Source: CAZVCJ01 sp964625745 (lineage in GTDB: Bacteria > Chloroflexota > Anaerolineae > VGOG01). Taken from it: DNA of 5,525 nucleotides. The stretch lies in assembly GCA_964625745.1 (NCBI GenBank), contig CAZVCJ010000240.1:1-5525 (forward strand), given 5' to 3'. The notes under the pieces are model-generated. The model did no database searches. It worked only from the letters and a program-made list of their open reading frames with translations, and had not been told where the DNA came from. Every line of letters begins with the position of its first letter. Within the stretch, counting starts at the first letter, position 1. Both the position numbers and the translations under genes were made by a program. Positions 1-5,525 of the stretch are shown here, in pieces.

Positions 1-11
1 GTTTGTTTCGA

Positions 12-929
12 TTATTGTAATGGCACAAAGCCTAGCTCTTCAACGATCTCCTGTCCCTCCGCGCTGGTGATCCAGTCCAGATACTCGCGGATGATGCCAG
101 TGGGCTGGCCGCTGGTGTACATGTACAGAACACGCGCGATGGGGTAGCTGCCGTCCTTAACCGTCTCGATGCTGGGTGGGACGTAGGGCTCGCCAGCATT
201 GCGTGCCACTTTGATCGTTTTCTGATCCGGTGTCACGTAGCCCAGGCCGTCGTAGCCGATGGCGTTGGGGTTCTGGCGTATCTCGATGCTGATGCCTTCC
301 GAGGAGGGCATCAGGAGGGTGTCGGGAGAGAAAAGGCTCTGATTGTTTTCCTCTCCCTTGCGCACCACGTGCTCCAGAAAATAGATGTGGGTGCCCGAGT
401 TGGATTCGCGCGAGAGCAGGACGATGGGGCGATCCTCTCCGCCCACTTTGTGCCAACGGGTGATCTTGCCAGTGAAGATGTTCGAGAGCTGGTCTATGGT
501 CAAGGCACTGACGGGATTGCTCGGATTGACGACTACCGCGATAGCGTCACCGGCCACGATGTGCTCCACTGGCTCAATGCCGTTGGCTCGCGCCTTATCC
601 ACCTCTTCGGGCTTCATAGCCCGCGAGGCGTTGGTCACGTCAACCGTGCCGTTGATCAGGGCGGCGATCCCCGTGCCAGAGCCGCCGCCGGTGACCGAGA
701 TGTGCACCTCAGGGTGCCGGGTGGTGTAGGCTTCGGCCCAGGCGAGGGCCAGGTTGACCATGGTGTCCGAGCCCTTGTTGATGATGGCCTGCGTTGCAAC
801 CGTCCCCGGAAGGTATGTTGCTTGCTCGCCGCAGCCAGGCAACACATTCGAGATCGCCAGCACAATTATCATTCCAAATACGCGAAGTTTACGTTTAACG
901 CCTTCACGTTTCACGTCTCCACATTTCAT
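12..929 (-). CDS. pstS: Phosphate ABC transporter substrate-binding lipoprotein PstS
   Basis: High-affinity phosphate-binding protein that captures phosphate outside the membrane and hands it to the PstCAB importer. The 305 residues begin with a basic n-region (KREGVKRK), a hydrophobic stretch (about 17-30) and a lipobox LPGC, with Cys33 as the likely lipidated residue. The mature part shows the PstS/PBP-like signatures: KGSDTM (52-57), GGGSGTG (81-87), the Arg in NASRAM (Arg103), the LTIDQLSNIFTGKITRW block (143-159) and SRESNSGT (173-180). These loops supply the phosphate ligands in the family. Length is normal for the shorter PstS class. The ATG at 929 is preceded by AGGTGG (933-938), a plausible if close ribosome site, and by a strong promoter. 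The TAA stop is near the left edge, so pstC/pstA could follow outside the window. Family assignment is very secure; phosphate specificity follows from the motifs and the adjacent pstB. Confidence 0.96.
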   Translation of the reverse strand: MKCGDVKREGVKRKLRVFGMIIVLAISNVLPGCGEQATYLPGTVATQAIINKGSDTMVNLALAWAEAYTTRHPEVHISVTGGGSGTGIAALINGTVDVTNASRAMKPEEVDKARANGIEPVEHIVAGDAIAVVVNPSNPVSALTIDQLSNIFTGKITRWHKVGGEDRPIVLLSRESNSGTHIYFLEHVVRKGEENNQSLFSPDTLLMPSSEGISIEIRQNPNAIGYDGLGYVTPDQKTIKVARNAGEPYVPPSIETVKDGSYPIARVLYMYTSGQPTGIIREYLDWITSAEGQEIVEELGFVPLQ

Positions 930-984
930 GACCCACCTGTGCCCCCGGAAGCTACTTTTTCATCGGCAGTTCTGGCTGCATGGA

Positions 985-1013
985 ATTATATCACCGACCT
1001 TCAGTGCCGTCAA
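985..1013 (-). promoter_or_regulatory. Sigma70-type promoter of pstS
   Basis: Read on the minus strand, a -35 box TTGACG (1013 to 1008, 5 of 6 matches to consensus) is followed after exactly 17 bases by a perfect -10 box TATAAT (990 to 985). The start of transcription would fall near 978, giving a leader of about 50 bases before the pstS ATG at 929. This is the best promoter match in the window. No textbook E. coli-type Pho box (paired CTGTCAT units) is evident over the -35, so phosphate control is likely by analogy only. Confidence 0.75.
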
Positions 1014-1021
1014 ACTGGCTT

Positions 1022-1050
1022 TTGTGTTATAAGCGGTTTTCTGGTAAAAT
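1022..1050 (+). promoter_or_regulatory. Sigma70-type extended -10 promoter of pstB
   Basis: A -10 box TAAAAT (1045-1050, 5 of 6 matches) carries an extended TG one base upstream (TGGTAAAAT, 1042-1050). A weak -35 box TTGTGT (1022-1027) lies 17 bases upstream. Transcription would start near 1057, about 35 bases before the pstB ATG. The weak -35 with an extended -10 suits an activator-dependent promoter, which is an inference. TATAAG at 1028-1033 is an alternative -10 but has no -35 at the right distance. Confidence 0.55.
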
Positions 1051-1091
1051 ATGGTGGACGTGATTAGCTTTGCCGTGCTGGGGAGAAGTGA

Positions 1092-1844
1092 ATGACCAAG
1101 ATGGAGGTCTTGAACCTCGACTTTTATTACGATGGTTTCAAGGCCCTGAAGAACATCAGCCTGCAGATTCTAGAGCACCAGATTACGGCTCTCATTGGCC
1201 CTTCTGGCTGTGGGAAATCAACCTTTTTGCGCTGTCTCAATCGCATGAACGATACCATCTCTGGGACTCGTCTGGAGGGTAAGGTTCTGTTGGACGGCAA
1301 AGACATCTATGGGATGGACGTGGATGCGGCGGAGCTACGGCACAGGGTGGGCATGGTCTTTCAGCGGCCTAACCCCTTTCCCCAGTCAGTCTACGACAAC
1401 GTGGCTTTTGGCCCGCGAGTGTTGGGCATCCAACGACGGGCGAATCTCGGCGATTTGGTGGAGCACAGCCTGAGGAGAGCGGCCTTGTGGGACGAGGTCA
1501 AGGACGAGTTAAAACATTCGGCGATGGCCCTGGATGGGGGGCAGCAACAGCGGCTATGTATCGCCCGCGTACTGGCTGTGGAGCCAGAGGTCATCCTGAT
1601 GGACGAGCCCTGCTCTGCTCTCGATCCCGTTGCTACTTTGAAGATCGAGGAGCTGATGCAAGACCTGAAACGGAACTACACTATCGTCATCGTCACCCAC
1701 AACATGCAACAGGCCGCTCGCGCGTCGGACTGGACGGGCCTCTTCTGGCTGGGGGAGCTGGTGGAGTATGGCCTCACCAGCCAGATATTCACCCGTCCCA
1801 AAGAGAAACGCACTGAGGATTACATCACTGGTCGGTTGGGGTAG
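1092..1844 (+). CDS. pstB: Phosphate ABC transporter ATP-binding protein PstB with variant signature motif
   Basis: Cytoplasmic ATPase subunit that would drive phosphate import through PstC/PstA. The 250 residues are full length for the family. Visible motifs are aromatic Tyr12/Tyr13 near the A-loop, Walker A GPSGCGKST (36-44), Q-loop Gln91 in VFQRPNPFP, Walker B VILMDEP (167-173), D-loop SALD (175-178) and H-loop His203 in VTHNMQQAAR. PstB-specific text includes LNRMND, RRAALWDEVKD, QQQRLCIAR, DEPCSALDP and the C-terminal TEDYITGR. The oddity is the ABC signature, LDGGQ (147-151) where PstB normally has LSGGQ; the codon is GAT at 1533-1535. The ATG at 1092 has GGGGAG six bases upstream (1080-1085); a second in-frame ATG at 1101 is less well placed. 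It is divergent from pstS, and no permease gene lies between them. Identity is very secure; activity of this copy is uncertain because of the signature change. Confidence 0.95.
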   Translation: MTKMEVLNLDFYYDGFKALKNISLQILEHQITALIGPSGCGKSTFLRCLNRMNDTISGTRLEGKVLLDGKDIYGMDVDAAELRHRVGMVFQRPNPFPQSVYDNVAFGPRVLGIQRRANLGDLVEHSLRRAALWDEVKDELKHSAMALDGGQQQRLCIARVLAVEPEVILMDEPCSALDPVATLKIEELMQDLKRNYTIVIVTHNMQQAARASDWTGLFWLGELVEYGLTSQIFTRPKEKRTEDYITGRLG

Positions 1845-1854
1845 TCTGGAGTGG

Positions 1855-1951
1855 AGAAACCAGGTTTTTCGCTTAGAAGTGTTCTCTGGATATCGAAGAT
1901 GCCAGCAATTGCGCACGTTTTGGAAACAAAGGGCTCAAAAACCTGGTTTCT
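1855..1951. repeat. Perfect 15-bp inverted repeat flanking 67 bases, between pstB and the HD gene
   Basis: AGAAACCAGGTTTTT at 1855-1869 is exactly the reverse complement of AAAAACCTGGTTTCT at 1937-1951. The arms enclose 67 bases (1870-1936) without a convincing gene. Each arm is itself nearly palindromic around a central A or T (AAACC-W-GGTTT), so it could form a small hairpin or be a dimeric protein site. The right arm ends six bases before the HD-gene ribosome site. It could be a palindromic intergenic repeat, a tiny non-autonomous element (no convincing target duplication is seen), a paired operator, or an mRNA structure. Together with short flanks it accounts for the whole 125-base gap. 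Confidence 0.7.
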
Positions 1952-1957
1952 GGCGAG

Positions 1958-1965
1958 GGAGGTGA
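1958..1965 (+). promoter_or_regulatory. Near-perfect Shine-Dalgarno of the HD-domain gene
   Basis: GGAGGTGA matches the 16S rRNA anti-Shine-Dalgarno over eight bases, and its GGAGG core ends seven bases before the ATG at 1970. This fixes the start of the HD-domain protein and implies efficient translation. Confidence 0.85.
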
Positions 1966-1969
1966 GGAA

Positions 1970-2776
1970 ATGTCTTTGAAGGTTCCAAGTCGTCATAACG
2001 AGAAGCTCTCGCAGTTGCTGGCGCTAATCAACGAGGATCTGGAGTTACAGCAATTGTGGAGGTGCGCCAACATCAACGCTGTAGATCGCGCTGGCATCAG
2101 CGATCACGGGGAGGTGCACATCCAGATTGCGGCCAACGCCGCCCTGAGAATGCTGCGGCTGCTGGACGACGCGGGGGTGGAGACCAGCGTCGTCAAGGAT
2201 CACGGCCTGACGTACGAAGACGCCGAGGTGATCGTCGTGCTGGCTGCCTGTCTCCACGACGTGGGGATGGCCATTCATCGCGACAATCACGAGCAGCACA
2301 GCTTGATACTGGCTGCCCCCAAGGCACGAGAGCTGTTGACCGACATCTATGAAGAACCGGCGCGGACCATCGTGGTCTCCGAGGTGCTCCACGCTGTCAT
2401 CGCTCACCATTGGGACACCCCTTGTAACACCATCGAGGCGGGAATCATCAAAGTGGCCGACGCTCTGGACCTGACCCAGGGGCGGTCGCGGATTCCCTTC
2501 GAGGCGGGTCAGACCAACATTCACTCCGTCTCGGCGATGGCCATTGACAGCGTCGCCCTGGAAAAGGGCGAGACGGCTCCCATCCGGGTGGTGATCACCA
2601 TGAGCAACTCCGCTGGCATCTTCCAGGTAGACGAGCTCCTGAAGCGCAAGCTCAAGAACTCTTCTATCGCTCCTTACGTCCAGGTGGTGGCGCGGATCGA
2701 AGGCGAGACGGAGAAGCGGCTGGTGGAGTTTTACAGCATCTCCCAGGAGCCGCAGTGGGAGGGGGTGGTAACATGA
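1970..2776 (+). CDS. HD-domain metal-dependent phosphohydrolase
   Basis: A 268-residue soluble protein with an HD phosphohydrolase fold, a superfamily that hydrolyses phosphate esters of nucleotides or other small molecules using bound metal ions. Candidate ligands are His46/His50 (DHGEVH), the His96-Asp97 doublet in CLHDVGM, His103/His107/His110, His146-His147 (IAHHWD) and Asp164 in KVADALD. After the helical HD core (about 44-172), a stretch with GRSRIPFE and NIHSVSAMAI leads into a second domain (about 181-262) that looks alpha/beta and contains SNSAGIFQVDELL. There is no signal peptide or membrane segment. The substrate cannot be read from the sequence. It follows pstB by 125 bases, where phoU is commonly found, and precedes the Yip1-like gene by 84 bases with no terminator seen, so co-transcription with either is possible. 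HD superfamily membership is secure; any phosphate-related role is conjecture. Confidence 0.88.
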   Translation: MSLKVPSRHNEKLSQLLALINEDLELQQLWRCANINAVDRAGISDHGEVHIQIAANAALRMLRLLDDAGVETSVVKDHGLTYEDAEVIVVLAACLHDVGMAIHRDNHEQHSLILAAPKARELLTDIYEEPARTIVVSEVLHAVIAHHWDTPCNTIEAGIIKVADALDLTQGRSRIPFEAGQTNIHSVSAMAIDSVALEKGETAPIRVVITMSNSAGIFQVDELLKRKLKNSSIAPYVQVVARIEGETEKRLVEFYSISQEPQWEGVVT

Positions 2777-2846
2777 CATAAATCGAAGAGCAAGTGTTTT
2801 CGAAGAAAGAGTAATCGCGCTTCAATTCACGTCACATTCTCTACTC

Positions 2847-2854
2847 AAGGAGGT
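2847..2854 (+). promoter_or_regulatory. Strong Shine-Dalgarno of the Yip1-like gene
   Basis: AAGGAGGT lies with its GGAGG core seven bases before the ATG at 2861, deciding this start. The rest of the 84-base gap after the HD gene (2777-2860) shows neither a clear terminator nor a convincing -35/-10 pair, so the gene is probably read through from upstream. Confidence 0.85.
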
Positions 2855-2860
2855 AGAATC

Positions 2861-3436
2861 ATGCTTACCGATCGTATCATTGCTGCGTTCACGTTCCGGC
2901 GCGAAGTTTACAAGGAGGTTGAGCAGGACACCACATTCACCCAGACAGCCTGGCTCTTAGTGGTAGTAGTCGCATTCCTCAGCCAGCTCGGGTCAAGTGC
3001 ATCCGACAACCTGGTCAATTGGGTGATCGGTGCCGTCGTGGGCACGATCTTTGCGGTCATCGGTTTCGCCGTTGGCGCCTTTGTCATCAACTGGGTGGGG
3101 CGCACGGTTTTCAGCGCCGATGTCACTTTCGAAGAACTAGTTCGTACCCTGGGCCTGGCCTACGTCTGGAACGTCGTGGGAGTCATTGGGGTGCTGGCTG
3201 CTTTGTCCTCTACCCTGGGCTGCCTGTTGGCCCCGGTCACCTTTATCGCCTGGATCTTGGGATTGATCTCCTGGTTCGTGGCGGCGAAGGAGGCTCTGGA
3301 CCTGGAGTGGGTTCAGACCATCGTCACCGTCATCCTGGGCTGGATCGCCCTGTTTGTGGCTACGCTCATTGCTGGAGTGGTGCTGGGTATGCTGGGCCTG
3401 GGTGTCGCTGCAGTGGGAGGGCTCATCGGGGGATAG
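2861..3436 (+). CDS. Yip1-family small integral membrane protein
   Basis: A 191-residue hydrophobic protein with about five predicted membrane segments: roughly 28-45, 53-77, 97-115, 119-141 and 151-190 (the last may be one long or two short spans). A charged N-terminal stretch (FTFRREVYKEVEQD) precedes the first segment, as in bacterial Yip1-domain proteins. The first two segments are separated by a polar loop near 44-52, and an acidic loop (SADVTFEELVRTLG) follows segment two. The C-terminus is rich in Gly, Val, Leu and Ala. Function in bacteria is unknown; the eukaryotic relatives act in vesicle traffic, which says little here. It lies downstream of the HD gene and just before a terminator, so it is probably the last gene of the rightward unit. 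Assignment rests on topology and general style, not a decisive motif, so a generic membrane protein remains possible. Confidence 0.75.
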   Translation: MLTDRIIAAFTFRREVYKEVEQDTTFTQTAWLLVVVVAFLSQLGSSASDNLVNWVIGAVVGTIFAVIGFAVGAFVINWVGRTVFSADVTFEELVRTLGLAYVWNVVGVIGVLAALSSTLGCLLAPVTFIAWILGLISWFVAAKEALDLEWVQTIVTVILGWIALFVATLIAGVVLGMLGLGVAAVGGLIGG

Positions 3437-3487
3437 CGAAACTGGGCTGATCTCCAAACTGTCCCATGATCGGCGTAGACAAAGTAA

Positions 3488-3520
3488 TGGCGGGGTGGCT
3501 ATCTTGTAGCCACCCCGTCA
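3488..3520. terminator. Hairpin terminator between convergent genes
   Basis: An 11-bp perfect stem CGGGGTGGCTA (3491-3501) / TAGCCACCCCG (3507-3517) closes a five-base loop TCTTG. Three more pairs, one of them G-U, extend it to 14 bp (3488-3501 with 3507-3520). A short T-run follows on the plus strand (CACTTTT), and a broken T-rich run (ATTACTTTG) follows on the minus strand. It sits between the convergent Yip1-like and propeller genes, so it probably ends transcription in both directions; the weak T-runs make efficiency uncertain. The flanks (3437-3487 and 3521-3565) hold nothing else I can support. Confidence 0.82.
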
Positions 3521-3565
3521 CACTTTTGGAAGAGGCGATTCCGTGCGAGGCGGTGAAGGTAGGGT

Positions 3566-5525
3566 TCATGGCCTATAAGCCAATCCATTCAGGCTCTCGG
3601 CCGTGAAGAGAAACTCACGCCGGCCATCGAGCCAGGCGCGACTGACCTCGAAATGGCCCCCGTCGGCCTGCGGGTCGTCGGTGATCCACTCGGCAGTCAG
3701 ATAGCTTTCGTCGTCCAACCAAAGCCAGAAAGGGGCTGGCATGGGGGTGAGAGCCGGATCGGGACCAGCGGAGACGAAGGAGTATTGCTCACCCTGAATG
3801 ACGGCCAGGAACTGTCCACCCGGCGACCAACTGTGGGGCCACGTCCGCTCGTCGGTGCCGGGCACGGCGACCGGCTGGCTGCCATCGCCCTGGGCAATGT
3901 GAAGCCAGCCCGCCGGGTCGTCCGCCAGGTAAGCCAACCTCCATCCGTCGGCCGACCAGCGGAAATAGCGCCCAACGCGGATCGTCGTAAGGCAGACTGG
4001 CTCACCTGCGACCGGCACCTGCCATAGCTCGGTTATGTCCTCTGCCTCTGTTGTCTGTGCCAGTCGTATAAGGCCAGCGACCAGCACGCCGCTGGCCAGC
4101 CATTTCCCTTCGTAGTAGATCAGATCGTCGAAGAGTGGCCGGTAGCTGCTGCCGTCGGCGGCGATGAGCGAGAGTTGCCCGCGCTGATAGCCTGTGTACG
4201 GCGTATTCAGAGCGATCCACGCTCCGTCGGGGCTGTAGTCGGGCATGCCGCCGCCGTCGAGCACCTGCCGATAGTTACCTGTCTCCACATCCACCAGCCA
4301 CAGGTCCTCGCTGTAGATGATCTTGCCATAACCGCCCGTCGTCAGGGCCACCGTCCGACCATCAGGTGACCAGGCAAGATCGTAGATGAGTGGGTTGCCG
4401 AACTCTGTTGGCCCAATCAGCCGCCGCTGGTTCACCTGGCAGGGAGCCGGCGCCGCCGGGCAGGTGAAGTCGGCCAGCCAGAGATCGGGTAGGGACAACT
4501 CCGGGCTGGCGCGGCGGAAGACGAGTCTGTCGCCGGCTGGCGACAGGTGGGGATTGCTACCGTTGGTCAGGAGTACTTGTGGTGGCTGGCTTAGCTCGAC
4601 AATCCAGATGTCGCCGCCGGATTCATAGATGAGCCGACCGGCGAGCGAGATGGCAGCAGGCGATCCGGTAGCGATGCTCAGCAGGTCATCCAGGGAGAGA
4701 GCTGACACCGGCGCTCGCAGCTCAAAGCCCACGTCGCCCACTTTCCAGTCTAACACCCACCAGCCGAAGCGCTGAACAGCGTATCCCGTGTTCTCCCCCA
4801 CCGCCACGAGGCGGGCTTCCGGCTCATAGCGGGCCTGGCCCCAGCCAACGCTGGCATAGTGGTCTGTCGTGACCATCTGGATCAGCTCCAGCCAGGCGTC
4901 ATCTGTCAGGCGATACATCTGGCTCACGTTAGTCCGGCGGCGCTCTCCTGAAGTCCTCGTTTCGACCTGCACTTCACCCAGCACTGCGCCAGTTGGCAAC
5001 CAACCTGGCCGGTAGAGGGGAAAGTCAAGCGCCGCCTGAGCCATTTCCAACGAGTCAAAGGGCTGGTGTGTGTGGGGATCCCATGCGTCGAACCAGCGGT
5101 GGACATCCCCCGTGCCGGGCACCGTCTGGGTGATGGCCGCGGTGACATAACCTGGAGCGGCGACCCAGGCCCGCATACTGATCTGGCTGTCGCTCTGGCT
5201 CACACGTTCGCCCCACGCTCCTGACCACATGCCGCCGGCGCTATCCCGCAGGGGGCCGGTGGCGGCGGTGTCGAATGAGACGATCTCGTGGAAGCCCCAC
5301 AGCGGGCCGGGGGGCACTCGGCCAGCGGTATCGGTCACCCACAGGAGCCAGCCATCTCGATCAACCTCTAGCTCGGCCACTAACTGCTGCGAGGAGTCTG
5401 GTGGTGTCACCTGCAACGAAATCGGCCCTGTCTCCAGGTGTAGCCACAGATTATCCCCCCCATGGAGGCTGTCCGGTGCAGGGCGGCAGAAGTGCGTCTC
5501 GGCCCACAGGACGTAGGTGTGACCA
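3566..5525 (-). CDS. PD40/TolB-type beta-propeller protein with DUF4367-like region, N-terminus beyond the window
   Basis: The frame is open from the TGA at 3566-3568 to the right edge, giving 652 visible residues. A TTG at 5416 is a possible start but has no ribosome site, and the frame continues for 36 sensible codons above it (including HGGDNLWLHLETG), so the true start is most likely outside. Numbering from the visible end, residues about 165-288 resemble a DUF4367-type domain (FPLYRPGWLPTGAVLGEV, then LDWKVGDVGFEL, ending LSLDDLLSIA). Residues about 295-600 form propeller blades with PD40-style motifs: SPAG 328, SPDG 386, SPDG 431, SADG 524 and SPGG 567, with strands such as DLWLVDVETG between them. 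Such propellers usually bind partners or ligands, often outside the cytoplasm. The signal peptide or anchor, if any, is not visible. No enzyme motif is seen, and function is unknown. Confidence 0.85.
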   Translation of the reverse strand, partial: GHTYVLWAETHFCRPAPDSLHGGDNLWLHLETGPISLQVTPPDSSQQLVAELEVDRDGWLLWVTDTAGRVPPGPLWGFHEIVSFDTAATGPLRDSAGGMWSGAWGERVSQSDSQISMRAWVAAPGYVTAAITQTVPGTGDVHRWFDAWDPHTHQPFDSLEMAQAALDFPLYRPGWLPTGAVLGEVQVETRTSGERRRTNVSQMYRLTDDAWLELIQMVTTDHYASVGWGQARYEPEARLVAVGENTGYAVQRFGWWVLDWKVGDVGFELRAPVSALSLDDLLSIATGSPAAISLAGRLIYESGGDIWIVELSQPPQVLLTNGSNPHLSPAGDRLVFRRASPELSLPDLWLADFTCPAAPAPCQVNQRRLIGPTEFGNPLIYDLAWSPDGRTVALTTGGYGKIIYSEDLWLVDVETGNYRQVLDGGGMPDYSPDGAWIALNTPYTGYQRGQLSLIAADGSSYRPLFDDLIYYEGKWLASGVLVAGLIRLAQTTEAEDITELWQVPVAGEPVCLTTIRVGRYFRWSADGWRLAYLADDPAGWLHIAQGDGSQPVAVPGTDERTWPHSWSPGGQFLAVIQGEQYSFVSAGPDPALTPMPAPFWLWLDDESYLTAEWITDDPQADGGHFEVSRAWLDGRREFLFTAESLNGLAYRP

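Noticed and set aside
369..1067. A 232-codon open frame on the plus strand opposite pstS, running into the intergenic region
   Set aside because: It lies antisense to a secure pstS gene, has no recognisable protein features and crosses both divergent promoters; it is a shadow of pstS codon use.
930..1091. E. coli-type Pho box in the pstS-pstB gap
   Set aside because: No pair of CTGTCAT-like units at 11-base spacing is present; CCGTCAA at 1007-1013 is a single partial match and overlaps the pstS -35 box.
1855..1869. Intrinsic terminator directly after pstB (palindrome followed by TTTTT)
   Set aside because: The local stem is only about five to seven A/T-rich pairs around a single central base, leaving no loop unless pairs open, and the T-run is part of the arm; too weak to call.
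1855..1951. Insertion sequence or CRISPR fragment
   Set aside because: There is no transposase, no clear target-site duplication and only two inverted copies, so neither a mobile element nor an array can be claimed.
2045..2779. A 244-codon open frame on the minus strand opposite the HD gene
   Set aside because: The plus strand has a clear HD-family protein with a near-perfect ribosome site; the antisense translation is rich in His, Gly and Arg without domains, as expected from a shadow.
3446..3474. Possible 7-bp hairpin GCTGATC / GATCGGC after the Yip1-like gene
   Set aside because: It contains a G-U pair, has a 15-base loop and no T-run; the stronger hairpin at 3488-3520 is the better terminator.
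3566..5416. Propeller gene starting at the TTG at 5416
   Set aside because: No Shine-Dalgarno precedes the TTG and the frame stays open with protein-like sequence to the right edge, so the gene is treated as cut by the window.

Overview
The window is bacterial, apparently G+C-rich (not counted), and densely coded. It carries four recognisable protein genes plus one long gene cut by the right edge. The mix (a PstS lipoprotein, a PstB ATPase, an HD-domain hydrolase, a small Yip1-type membrane protein and a TolB/PD40 propeller protein with a DUF4367-like front) would fit a Chloroflexota-like bacterium. That placement is an impression from gene content and protein style, not a proof. Strong Shine-Dalgarno sequences and sigma70-type promoters support a bacterial host.

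Layout: pstS runs leftward (12-929) and pstB runs rightward (1092-1844). The 162-base gap between them holds two back-to-back sigma70-like promoters whose -35 boxes are only 8 bases apart. Downstream of pstB is a 125-base gap containing a perfect 15-bp inverted repeat with arms 67 bases apart. It is followed by an HD-domain metal-dependent phosphohydrolase gene (1970-2776) and a Yip1-family membrane protein gene (2861-3436), each with a near-ideal ribosome binding site. A 14-bp hairpin terminator (3488-3520) separates this rightward group from a leftward beta-propeller gene (3566 to the right edge), whose N-terminus lies outside the window.

How they may work together: PstS captures phosphate at the outer face of the membrane, and PstB would power its import through PstC/PstA. 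The two permease genes are not in the window but could lie left of position 1, downstream of pstS. The HD protein sits where phoU is often found after pstB; whether it is functionally linked to phosphate is unknown. The Yip1-like and propeller proteins have no evident link to phosphate uptake.

I see no wholly new system. The points most worth a second look are the altered ABC signature of PstB (LDGGQ instead of LSGGQ), the shared divergent promoter region, and the inverted repeat after pstB. There are no tRNA, rRNA, CRISPR or transposase genes that I can support.
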